Made by a program: the position numbers and the translations under genes | Shown here: positions 1-6,051 of the stretch, one piece after another | Layout: each line of letters begins with the position of its first letter | Position numbering within the stretch: position 1 is the first letter of the stretch | Notes under the pieces: generated by a model | The model's input: the letters and a program-made list of their open reading frames with translations, nothing else | Told to the model about the DNA's origin: nothing | The model's database searches: none | Source of the DNA: an uncultured Lachnospiraceae bacterium | GTDB lineage: Bacteria > Bacillota > Clostridia > Lachnospirales > Lachnospiraceae | Reading direction: 5' to 3' | Assembly: GCA_910586255.1 (NCBI GenBank) | Contig: CAJUHR010000068.1 | Location: 1 to 9,264, forward strand | DNA length: 9,264 bases

Positions 1-2
1 GT

Positions 3-31
3 ATTATACCATTTCAGAATAATAATGTAAA
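3..31 (-). promoter_or_regulatory. Sigma-A type promoter for a gene beyond the left edge
   Basis: Read on the minus strand there is a -35 box TTTACA (26-31), a 17-nt spacer and a perfect -10 box TATAAT (3-8). The -10 box is preceded by TG plus one base, giving an extended -10. It sits immediately after the lipoprotein stop codon, so it should serve a gene whose start lies left of the window. Box quality and spacing are seen directly; activity is inferred. Confidence 0.7.
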
Positions 32-32
32 C

Positions 33-1016
33 TTATTTGAATCGAATTATACTAGTCACCGTTATACCGCTGCTTTCACATTCTAAATCATAGGTGATGA
101 AAGTGTCTGACCCATCAACCACGATGATTGTTAATTCCCCGGTCTCTCCCCTGTCTGCCATCTCACAAAATTTCAATACCTGCTTGGCACCTGCCATGTC
201 CACCTGGTTGTTACTGTCAACTGCCACAAATCCTTTCTCACCAAGTTCGGCGACTATGCTGGCCGCTGTTTCCCAGTCACAGGATGCCTCTTCTTTCTTT
301 GCAGCGCCCCACACAATACGGCAGATCTCATCCATATTTTCTGCATCTGCTTTTGTATCCCCATGTTCCTCTTTCTCTGCATGATGCTGCTCAAACACCA
401 TCCACTTTTCATTGATATAAATCTCTATGGTATTGTTTTCTCCATACTGGTATCCGTACCCGGCGCCGAAATTGGATTCCCCATCTCTGGCCGGCCACTT
501 GGAACCATCAACCGATGATGTGATCTCTCCGTCCATCATGCCGCAGCGCACCTCTGCCGCACTCTCTCTTCCTGTGTTAAAATACAGCTTACCATCGACC
601 ATCACCGCCGGAATCTTGTCCCATTTCGTCTCGGTTTTAGCCTTTTCTACCAGTTCAATGCTGTATATCTGTCCTAACTGCGCCGGATAGGTTTCCATGA
701 TACTGCCGTCATAGGTGATTTCAATCCGATCTCCGGCCTCCAATTCCAATCCGTCTTTGCTAACCACGTATATTTTATCCGCCGATAAACGTTCCGCAGA
801 ACCTTCCACCGGCTCTGTCAAAAGCATTTCATCCTGAATCTCCAGCACTATTGCCTGAAAGGTCATGGCATCCGGATTCTGATCAGCCGAATCCTGCCAT
901 TCCTCCAAAACCGTTCCTCCAGGAGAAATCGGATTTCCGGTTTCTTTTCTTCCACAGGCCGTAAAAGCAAGCAAAAACATTATTACGACAGCCAATGAAA
1001 CATATTTTTTTATCAT
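33..1016 (-). CDS. Lipoprotein with DUF3221-like domain, function unknown
   Basis: The predicted product is a secreted, membrane-anchored lipoprotein of 327 residues. I chose the ATG at 1016 because AGGAG lies 11 nt upstream and the protein then opens with a classic signal peptide: MIKK, a hydrophobic core, and a lipobox ending FTAC with the lipidated Cys at residue 21. The same frame is open to an ATG at 1085, which also has an AGAGG upstream but would put 23 unlikely residues before the signal. Residues about 51-124 resemble DUF3221-type OB-fold domains of clostridial lipoproteins (EPVEGS, EITYDGSIMETYPAQ). Residues about 134-209 carry a second conserved-looking block (VMVDGKLYF, CGMMDGEI, NEKWMVFE). 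The C-terminal 100 residues form a separate alpha/beta-looking region containing three Cys. No enzymatic motif is visible. It probably has its own promoter, and its role at the cell surface is unknown. The family placement is from memory of similar proteins. Confidence 0.85.
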   Translation of the reverse strand: MIKKYVSLAVVIMFLLAFTACGRKETGNPISPGGTVLEEWQDSADQNPDAMTFQAIVLEIQDEMLLTEPVEGSAERLSADKIYVVSKDGLELEAGDRIEITYDGSIMETYPAQLGQIYSIELVEKAKTETKWDKIPAVMVDGKLYFNTGRESAAEVRCGMMDGEITSSVDGSKWPARDGESNFGAGYGYQYGENNTIEIYINEKWMVFEQHHAEKEEHGDTKADAENMDEICRIVWGAAKKEEASCDWETAASIVAELGEKGFVAVDSNNQVDMAGAKQVLKFCEMADRGETGELTIIVVDGSDTFITYDLECESSGITVTSIIRFK

Positions 1017-1102
1017 GTCTTTGACCGCTCCTTCTGGGCCATCTCCCGGCCCTGCTGATCTTATGCCTTTCGTTTTATAGTTCATCAGGCGCGCCTCTGA
1101 TA

Positions 1103-1136
1103 CCTATATCTTACCGAAATTGAGGCTTCAAGTAAA
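1103..1136 (-). promoter_or_regulatory. Candidate promoter for the lipoprotein gene
   Basis: Two overlapping minus-strand candidates are visible, each with a 17-nt spacer. One is TTGAAG (1126-1131) with TATAGG (1103-1108). The other is TTTACT (1131-1136) with TAAGAT (1108-1113). Each matches consensus at four of six positions per box, so the assignment is modest. They lie between the end of the aldo/keto reductase gene and the lipoprotein start, where a promoter is expected. Confidence 0.35.
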
Positions 1137-1192
1137 ATGCTTGATTTTTCTTTCATCCAATGCTTTTCAGGCATTTTTATATTTCTGTCCCA

Positions 1193-2197
1193 TTACTTTT
1201 TCTCGTCCAGCAGGATCACCCCCTGCTCCGGATTTTTATCGATTGCTCCTATAATCGGGTGAGGCACATAACATTCCTCCAGATAGTTTGCATCCTCCGG
1301 CTTTAGCCCAATTGCCAGCGCCCCTGCGGCTTCATCCAGATACTTAAGCCTAGTTGCTCCGATAATCGGAGAGGCCACCCCCTTTGCCCACTGCCATGCA
1401 AGAGCGATCTGTGACATTTTGCATTCATACTTTTTTGCCAGTTCATGAACACGCTCCACAATCCTCATATCCTGCTGCTCCATGGAGTCATACTTGCCCC
1501 TTGCCACCCGGTCCGTTTGTCCCCGCAGGGAATCTGACTGCCAGACAGCCCTGGCCAGATGTCCTGCGGCCAAAGGGCTGTAAGGCATTAAAGACACTCC
1601 CATCTGCCTGCAAATGGGAATCAGTTCCCTCTCATCCTCCCGGTACAGCAGATTGTAGTGATTCTCCATGGCAGAAAACAGGGTCCAGCCGTGATCTCTT
1701 GCCGCAAGCTGCATATTGTGGAACTGGTATCCGTACATGGCAGAAGCCCCCAGGGCCCGCACCTTTCCCTGCTTGACCAGTTCATGCAAGGCTTCCATGG
1801 TTTCCTCAATCGGGGTGTCATAGTCAAAACGGTGGATGATGTACAAATCCAGATAATCCGTGCCAAGCCTCCTAAGACTCCCCTCAATTTCCCGTATGAT
1901 CGCCTTCTTAGACAGCCTTCCTTCATTAAAATATACTTTTGAAGCAATGACCACCTGATTCCTTACCCCATAGTTTTTAATTGCCCGTCCCAGATATTCC
2001 TCGCTGGTTCCGGCAGAATAGCCGTTGGCCGTATCAAAGAAATTAATCCCCAGTTCCAGCGCGTGCCGGATGATCTCTCCGCTTTTCTCCTCATTAAGAG
2101 TCCAGTCATGCATGGTTCCCGCCTTGCCAAAACTCATGCACCCCACACATAATTTTGATATTTCAATCTCTGTATTTCCTAACTTTGTATATTCCAT
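1193..2197 (-). CDS. Aldo/keto reductase
   Basis: A cytosolic NAD(P)H-dependent oxidoreductase of the aldo/keto reductase superfamily that reduces aldehydes or ketones; the substrate cannot be told from sequence. At 334 residues it has normal family length. The catalytic tetrad is complete: Asp55 (INFFDTANGY), Tyr60, Lys87 (VVIASKV) and His122 (YIIHRFD). The N-terminal KLGNTEIEISKLCVGCMSFG strand, the central LGTDYLDLY motif and the C-terminal SPIIGATRLKYLDEA cofactor-binding loop are all present, as expected for a TIM-barrel enzyme of the YajO/YdhF-like open-chain group. The ATG start has a very strong GGGGAGGGG site just upstream. The CMD-family gene lies 181 nt upstream with no clear terminator between, so the two are probably co-transcribed from 2728-2756. 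Pairing of such reductases with CMD-family proteins is common in Lachnospiraceae, as I recall it. Confidence 0.93.
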   Translation of the reverse strand: MEYTKLGNTEIEISKLCVGCMSFGKAGTMHDWTLNEEKSGEIIRHALELGINFFDTANGYSAGTSEEYLGRAIKNYGVRNQVVIASKVYFNEGRLSKKAIIREIEGSLRRLGTDYLDLYIIHRFDYDTPIEETMEALHELVKQGKVRALGASAMYGYQFHNMQLAARDHGWTLFSAMENHYNLLYREDERELIPICRQMGVSLMPYSPLAAGHLARAVWQSDSLRGQTDRVARGKYDSMEQQDMRIVERVHELAKKYECKMSQIALAWQWAKGVASPIIGATRLKYLDEAAGALAIGLKPEDANYLEECYVPHPIIGAIDKNPEQGVILLDEKK

Positions 2198-2243
2198 GAT
2201 TTTCCCCTCCCCATTGTGCTGGTTCGATTTGAATCCTTCCCAT

Positions 2244-2315
2244 TCATCCGCTTATAAAATCCCCTCCATCCACTATCTGCCCCAGTTCAAACAGGCTGTT
2301 ATTGGAACGTGCCAT
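2244..2315 (-). CDS. Possible 23-residue small ORF between CMD and reductase genes
   Basis: An ATG at 2315 opens a 23-residue ORF (starts MARSNNSLFELGQ, ends DFISG) ending in TGA at 2244. AAGGA lies 6 nt before the ATG, a well-placed ribosome-binding site. The stop overlaps an ATG of another short frame that runs into the reductase start. It could be a leader peptide, a degraded gene fragment, or chance. I recognise no homology. Confidence 0.25.
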   Translation of the reverse strand: MARSNNSLFELGQIVDGGDFISG

Positions 2316-2378
2316 CTCCTGTCCTTCCTTTCCTGTTTCTGATAGCCCCTATGCCCCTCTGGCCTGCAGATAAAAGCA

Positions 2379-2651
2379 TTAAGTAGCGCTGTCCTCAGCC
2401 TCCTCATCTGTCCAGACCTCCTTTGCCATCCGAAACGCTGCCCAGGCTTTTGGCCATCCTGCATAAAATGCGGCATGGGTCAAAATTTCTCCGATTTCTT
2501 CTTTTGTTATCCCATTATTTTTCGCGCTGATCAAATGAAACCGGAATGAGGACTCCACCAGCCCCTGAGCCATTAAAGACACTACTGTCACAAGGGATCT
2601 GTCCCTTAAAGAAAGCCGGTCTTCTCTGTTCCACACCTCACCAAACAGCAC
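2379..2651 (-). CDS. Carboxymuconolactone decarboxylase family protein, N-terminally shortened
   Basis: A small helical protein of the CMD family. Visible family blocks are LFGEVWNREDRLSLRDRS (residues 2-19), LVTVVSLMAQG, the FHLISAKNNGITKEEI segment, and THAAFYAGWPKAWAAF near the C-terminus. There is no CxxC pair, so it is not an AhpD-type peroxidase subunit; a decarboxylase or isomerase-like role with the neighbouring reductase is possible but unproven. The first usable start in frame is GTG at 2651. The codons just before it read Asn-Asp-Asp, which fits the family motif NDDVLFGEVW, and before those comes an in-frame TAG (2661-2663). As I recall, family members have roughly 15-25 further N-terminal residues, so this copy is either slightly truncated or interrupted by the TAG and possibly a pseudogene. 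No well-placed Shine-Dalgarno precedes the GTG. Confidence 0.75.
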   Translation of the reverse strand: MLFGEVWNREDRLSLRDRSLVTVVSLMAQGLVESSFRFHLISAKNNGITKEEIGEILTHAAFYAGWPKAWAAFRMAKEVWTDEEAEDSAT

Positions 2652-2727
2652 ATCATCATTCTAATCCCTTGTCCCGTATCCTTCAGGCTTATTTTCAATA
2701 TTATTCTGACGATGTATCATTACGTCT

Positions 2728-2756
2728 ACTATACGCCAGTTCTGACTCAATGTCAA
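2728..2756 (-). promoter_or_regulatory. Near-consensus promoter for the CMD/reductase operon
   Basis: On the minus strand there is a perfect -35 box TTGACA (2751-2756), a 17-nt spacer and a -10 box TATAGT (2728-2733, five of six matches). Transcription would start near 2721, giving a leader of about 70 nt before the GTG of the CMD gene. This is the best-scoring promoter by eye in the window. Confidence 0.75.
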
Positions 2757-2788
2757 TATAGGTTGTCATACCTGTTTTACATTTCAAT

Positions 2789-2807
2789 TTATGCCCAAAA
2801 GGCATAA
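2789..2807. repeat. Perfect 7-bp dyad upstream of the CMD/reductase promoter
   Basis: TTATGCC and GGCATAA flank a 5-nt spacer. The dyad centre lies about 44 bp upstream of the -35 box edge of the promoter at 2728-2756. The position would suit an activator or repressor site, since related reductase operons are often under MerR-type control, but no regulator gene is visible in the window. A dyad this small may also be chance. Confidence 0.3.
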
Positions 2808-2836
2808 GCCAAACACACTCAACCTTTGATTTTCTC

Positions 2837-2916
2837 AAACCGCTGTTTTTGCTCTTAAATGGACATATGAAATCGTCTGCCTATCAGCGGTTTTTTTCTT
2901 TTCTGCCGCTGGGCAG
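2837..2916 (+). terminator. Terminator-like hairpin with a competing downstream stem
   Basis: On the plus strand AAACCGCTG (2837-2845) is complementary to CAGCGGTTT (2885-2893), which runs straight into a T tract (2891-2897). The 39-nt loop is large for an intrinsic terminator. The CAGCGG arm (2885-2890) can instead pair with CCGCTG at 2906-2911, extended by CTGCC (2877-2881) with GGCAG (2912-2916). No plus-strand gene precedes it, so this may be a relic, a boundary or an unknown RNA structure rather than a working terminator. Confidence 0.35.
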
Positions 2917-2930
2917 ATAAAACAAATATA

Positions 2931-2989
2931 AGATAATAAAAAATGAGCCGATAATCGTGACAAAGCTAAGGTTCACGATTTATCGGCTC
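2931..2989 (-). terminator. Intrinsic terminator after the two-gene membrane module
   Basis: Arms 2945-2960 and 2973-2989 form a stem of 16 base pairs with one bulged base (GAGCCGATAATCGTGA against its complement) around a 12-nt loop. On the minus strand the stem is followed by ATTTTTTATT (2935-2944). It lies about 75 nt past the stop codon of the 3063-3755 gene, in the right orientation to end that transcript. Confidence 0.75.
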
Positions 2990-3001
2990 TGCCCGTGTCA
3001 A

Positions 3002-3040
3002 GTAAAGGACAAAAATTTTTCAACTTTTTTATTCCTTTAC
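3002..3040. repeat. A/T-rich inverted repeat
   Basis: GTAAAGGA (3002-3009) and TCCTTTAC (3033-3040) are exact inverted copies, and the inner A and T runs can extend the stem imperfectly to roughly 14 pairs. It lies between the 3063 stop codon and the terminator. It could stabilise the 3' end of the transcript or mark an element end. I cannot tell which. Confidence 0.45.
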
Positions 3041-3062
3041 ATATGTATTTAACATTCTTCCC

Positions 3063-3755
3063 TTAATCAATATCTATATCATCCCAAAAATCTTTAAAAT
3101 CCTCTTCCTCCAATCGTTTGACATTCACTTTATTCCTTATCTCCAAAACCATCTTCATTATCTCTTCTCTTGTATGCGGGCTGTCCTCCATCACTTTTTC
3201 TATATCAATGTCTTTATGCCTCATTTTTACCAGACCGTCTATGATATGAGAAACATGATCCACAAATACCTCTTCCATAATCGCATTCTTCGTTTTAGCA
3301 TCTGCCCCCTCATACTCGTCATAATATGCACTGATATATTCCGAAAATTTCTTTATCTTCTCCGGGGACTCCAAAAACGCTGCTAATGTTTCATCCTCAC
3401 AGTTTTTCTTACTCCGTTTCAGATACGAAACAATTTTTCCAAATACCTTTTTAACAATGTCATATGACATATTTCCAATCAAACCGCTTGCAACAGCTAC
3501 TGCCACAAAATTTAATATCTCACCGCAGGGTTCTGTATAATAGCGTTTCCCATCGTCCTCTGCACCTTCATACTCTTCCCTGCATGTCCATCCTCCAAAA
3601 ACAGCCTGCCTAATACCCTGCATTACTCTTTCATATTCTGATGTCGGTATGCTTCTGCCACAAAACGGACACGTCAATATTTCTCCATCCTCCATCTCAT
3701 AAATAGAAGCGCAGTGAAAACATATTTTTCTAAAGTCATCCTCTTTGTGATCCAT
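3063..3755 (-). CDS. Hypothetical zinc-ribbon protein with one hydrophobic segment
   Basis: I do not recognise this 230-residue protein. Residues 11-33 form a compact zinc-ribbon-like finger with Cys12-x2-Cys15 and Cys29-x2-Cys32 (ICFHC, CPFCG). Residues about 78-110 are hydrophobic and glycine/alanine-rich (EILNFVAVAVASGLIGNMSYD), compatible with one membrane helix or membrane insertion, and are followed by a basic stretch (KKVFGKIVSYLKRSKK). The rest is charged and helical, with a very acidic tail ending DDIDID. The ATG has AGGAGG overlapping the stop codon of the upstream gene and only 8 nt separate the two, so they are translationally coupled and probably act together. A terminator follows. 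Base composition is A+T-rich, unlike the adjacent recombinases. A sensor or effector role in a host-defence or toxic module is conceivable from architecture and context but is inference. Confidence 0.8.
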   Translation of the reverse strand: MDHKEDDFRKICFHCASIYEMEDGEILTCPFCGRSIPTSEYERVMQGIRQAVFGGWTCREEYEGAEDDGKRYYTEPCGEILNFVAVAVASGLIGNMSYDIVKKVFGKIVSYLKRSKKNCEDETLAAFLESPEKIKKFSEYISAYYDEYEGADAKTKNAIMEEVFVDHVSHIIDGLVKMRHKDIDIEKVMEDSPHTREEIMKMVLEIRNKVNVKRLEEEDFKDFWDDIDID

Positions 3756-3763
3756 TTTCCCTC

Positions 3764-4354
3764 CTATGCCATTTCCGCTTTTCCTGATCTCTGTTCTTCA
3801 ATTATTTCTTGAACAATCGTTATGTAATCCGAATAAAACTCATTCTTCAAGTTATTACTTCTAATCCTAACAGACGCAAAGAATAAAAACATCAAAACGA
3901 CCACTCCCATTAAAAAAGCTCCCCAAATATAAAAACACATCCCTGAATGTAAATTTTGTTCCAATGCCTGATATATCATCTTTGGGTTATACCCTGTATA
4001 CTCCAAAAATTCTTCATCTATTAATGTATTTATCGAATTATTATAAGTATTTATCACATTGACCACTGAAAATACAAATGTATATACAATCGTAATGAAC
4101 ACCGTCAATAACGGCATTGTACACCCACTCCACATTTCTTTTCTGCTCATAATTAGATTTTTCTCACGCTTCAAAAAATGCACAAAATTTTTCAGTGTAG
4201 GCTCTGCGTACTTACCGCCGCCATATTTCTCACAAACATAAGCACGCCATTCACAATAATTTTGATATACCGATTTCTCCTCCCCTATCTCACTATATAT
4301 TATCAATTCTTCATCTGTATTAAATCCATACGCATATTCCTTAATTCTTTTCAT
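3764..4354 (-). CDS. Hypothetical membrane protein with two transmembrane segments
   Basis: I do not recognise this 196-residue protein. It has a charged N-terminal region of about 70 residues rich in Tyr and Glu, a first membrane helix at about 80-102 (MPLLTVFITIVYTFVFSVV), a loop of about 36 residues, a second helix at about 139-162 (ending MGVVVLMFLFFASV), and a charged C-terminal tail. The Arg/Lys-rich flanks before helix 1 (FLKREKNLIMSRKE) and after helix 2 (VRIRSNN) suggest both ends are cytoplasmic and the loop is outside. The start ATG has GAGG 6 nt upstream. It is the first gene of a two-gene operon with the zinc-ribbon protein downstream, and has its own promoter at 4421-4449. Codon use is A+T-rich. 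Possible roles are the membrane partner or pore of the downstream protein. Confidence 0.8.
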   Translation of the reverse strand: MKRIKEYAYGFNTDEELIIYSEIGEEKSVYQNYCEWRAYVCEKYGGGKYAEPTLKNFVHFLKREKNLIMSRKEMWSGCTMPLLTVFITIVYTFVFSVVNVINTYNNSINTLIDEEFLEYTGYNPKMIYQALEQNLHSGMCFYIWGAFLMGVVVLMFLFFASVRIRSNNLKNEFYSDYITIVQEIIEEQRSGKAEMA

Positions 4355-4412
4355 TCAAAACCTCATCCATGCCTTTAGCTATATCAACTATAATGCTTCT
4401 TCTCTTTTCCAC
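4341..4412 (-). CDS. Possible 23-codon ORF overlapping the membrane-protein start
   Basis: From a GTG at 4412 the frame encodes 23 residues (beginning VEKRRSIIVDIAKGMDEVL) and ends in TAA at 4341, overlapping the next gene by 14 nt. No ribosome-binding site precedes the GTG and the predicted transcription start is almost at the same place. It reads like the C-terminal end of a real protein, so it may be a fragment of a gene cut by element insertion. An internal ATG gives only nine residues. Confidence 0.2.
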   Translation of the reverse strand: MEKRRSIIVDIAKGMDEVLNEKN

Positions 4413-4462
4413 TGTATTGTATTATACCCCAAAACCAACAAAGCCACAAGCACCCCGCTCAT
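4388..4462 (-). CDS. Possible 24-residue hydrophobic small peptide
   Basis: An ATG at 4462 opens 24 codons ending in TAG at 4388. The peptide is one hydrophobic stretch (MSGVLVALLVLGYN) followed by a charged tail (KREEAL), the layout of many small membrane peptides. The ribosome site is poor: AGGAAG is 12 nt away and GGAG only 2 nt. The frame stays open upstream into the recombinase coding region. It also overlaps the promoter at 4421-4449, so chance is a serious alternative. Confidence 0.25.
   Translation of the reverse strand: MSGVLVALLVLGYNTIQWKREEAL
4421..4449 (-). promoter_or_regulatory. Promoter for the two-gene membrane module
   Basis: On the minus strand there is a perfect -10 box TATAAT (4421-4426), a 17-nt spacer and a weak -35 box TTGTGG (4444-4449, three of six matches). 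Transcription would begin near 4414, about 60 nt before the ATG at 4354. It gives the A+T-rich gene pair an expression signal separate from the recombinase operon. Confidence 0.5.
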
Positions 4463-4488
4463 GGCTCCGTCAATCTTCCTACCAATTT

Positions 4489-6051
4489 TTACGAATCTCC
4501 CCCGCCGAACATATCCCCAGCCTTCCAAACCACCTCAATCCGCCCTTCTCCAAACACCCTGATCCTCTCAATCCCCTTCCGCAGCACCCCCTTATCAAAC
4601 TCCCGCAGAGCCGCTATCCCTTCCAGCACAGTCTCCCCGTCCCGGGAACCGCACCCTTTCAGTCTCTCAATCCCATCCTCTGCTTCTCCCATCTCCTTCC
4701 CAATTTCCTCAACCCGCACACCCATACTCCCCGTCCTTGCCTTAAACTGCTCCCGTGTCATACCCCCGGACCGATACTTATCATACAAAAACATCTTCTC
4801 CGCCGAAAGCCGCTCCTTCTCCTTCCGCAAAGCATCCAACTTCTTCTCCAGCGTCTCCCGCTCCGCTTCCACGTCCTTCCTCCCGGAATTGCCCAGCATC
4901 ACCTCCGCCGTCTTCCGCACATACTCCATAACGCTCCCTTCCAGCGTTTCCATATCCTCCACCGCCCTCCTGCACTCCGTATCAGAGCCGCATGTCCGAT
5001 AACGGCAGCAATACTTATGATTCTTCTTCACCATGGACCGCCCGCAATACCCGCATACAAACAGCACCTCCCGCTTAAAGCCGCTCATATCCACGCCGCT
5101 CCTGTCCCGCTTCTTCGGCTTCGCCCTCTCATTCGCCAGGGCAAACAGTTCCTCCGACACCAGCGGCTCATGCTGCCCGTCCACAACCACCCACTCCGAA
5201 CGGTCATGCCACAGCATCTTCTTCCCCGTAGTAATAGACTTCTCCGAACGGTTCCACACCACCTTCCCGATATAAGTCTCATCCGACAGTATGGAACGCA
5301 CCGACTGGGTCCCCCACAGCTTCTTCACCCCGCCGCCCGGATGCTTATACCTGCTGTCCTTCCTCTGCTTATACTCCACACAGGTAAGCACACCGTTATC
5401 ATTCAGATACCGCACAATCCCGGAAATCGTAATCCCTTCCGCCGCCATGGTAAATATCTTCCGTACCACCTCCGCCGCTTCCGGGTCAACCACCAGCCGG
5501 TGCTTGTCCTCCAGGGACTTCTCATACCCATACCTCGCAAAGCCGCCCAGATACTCCCCTTTCCGCGCCCTCGCCATCTGCGCAGACCGTATCTTCTTAG
5601 ACAGGTCCCTGCTGTACAGCATATTGATCAGATTTTTAAAAGCCACATTCAGTCCGCCCGCAGTCCCCAGCACACCCTCACTGTCATAACGGTCATTCAC
5701 AGAAATACACCGCACCTCCATCAGCGGAAATATCTGTTCCAGATAACTCCCAACCTCAATATAATCCCTCCCCAGCCTGGAAAAGTCCTTCACAATGATA
5801 CAGCCCACCTCGCCCTGCTTCACCGCCTCCATCATACCCGCAAAACCGGGACGCCGGAAATCAGTCCCGCTGAACCCGTCATCACAAAATTCAATGTTCC
5901 GGCACTTCCTAAGCTCCCCATCCCCATCAATAAACCCGTCCAGAAGTCGCCTCTGGGACACAACACTGTCGCTCTCCTGCTTCACGCCCCTGCCGGTATC
6001 CACATCCTCATCCGACAACCGAATATATTTAGCCACCACATCAACCTTCAC
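4489..6051 (-). CDS. Large serine recombinase (third of three in operon order)
   Basis: A site-specific DNA integrase/excisionase of the large serine recombinase family, 520 residues and apparently intact. The N-terminal resolvase domain (about 5-150) has the YIRLS motif with predicted nucleophile Ser13 and Arg11, a DDGFSGTDFRRPGF block at 57-70, and the DFSRLGRD motif with Arg92 and Arg95. The recombinase DNA-binding domain follows (about 170-310; GYEKSLEDKHRLVVDPEAA, YIGKVVW, HEPLVSEELF). A zinc ribbon has Cys333-x2-Cys336 and a further Cys cluster at 348-360. A coiled coil covers about 393-466 (ETLEKKLDALRKEKERLSAEK), the region that governs synapsis and directionality in studied relatives. 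The start is GTG at 6051, chosen because GGGAGG lies 9 nt upstream and the catalytic domain begins at once. It overlaps the preceding recombinase gene by 11 nt, so translation is coupled. No terminator is visible after its TAA. Confidence 0.95.
   Translation of the reverse strand: MKVDVVAKYIRLSDEDVDTGRGVKQESDSVVSQRRLLDGFIDGDGELRKCRNIEFCDDGFSGTDFRRPGFAGMMEAVKQGEVGCIIVKDFSRLGRDYIEVGSYLEQIFPLMEVRCISVNDRYDSEGVLGTAGGLNVAFKNLINMLYSRDLSKKIRSAQMARARKGEYLGGFARYGYEKSLEDKHRLVVDPEAAEVVRKIFTMAAEGITISGIVRYLNDNGVLTCVEYKQRKDSRYKHPGGGVKKLWGTQSVRSILSDETYIGKVVWNRSEKSITTGKKMLWHDRSEWVVVDGQHEPLVSEELFALANERAKPKKRDRSGVDMSGFKREVLFVCGYCGRSMVKKNHKYCCRYRTCGSDTECRRAVEDMETLEGSVMEYVRKTAEVMLGNSGRKDVEAERETLEKKLDALRKEKERLSAEKMFLYDKYRSGGMTREQFKARTGSMGVRVEEIGKEMGEAEDGIERLKGCGSRDGETVLEGIAALREFDKGVLRKGIERIRVFGEGRIEVVWKAGDMFGGGDS

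Noticed and set aside
1164..1189. Hairpin AATGC/GCATT followed by T-rich sequence on the plus strand
   Set aside because: The stem is only five pairs and the T run is on the strand opposite to all genes, so it does not terminate the reductase transcript convincingly.
1621..1947. Minus-strand open frame inside the aldo/keto reductase
   Set aside because: Out-of-frame shadow within a gene that has its full catalytic tetrad and normal length; no sign of a frameshift.
2273..2476. Minus-strand 67-codon frame spanning the CMD gene end and the gap
   Set aside because: Overlaps the CMD coding sequence in another frame, with an Arg/Gln-rich product and no family resemblance.
1..4428. The 10-mer GTATTATACC shared by positions 1-10 and 4419-4428, considered as a direct repeat marking an element
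   Set aside because: Both copies are simply the complement of -10 promoter boxes (GGTATAATAC), and the flanking bases do not match, so common promoter sequence explains it.
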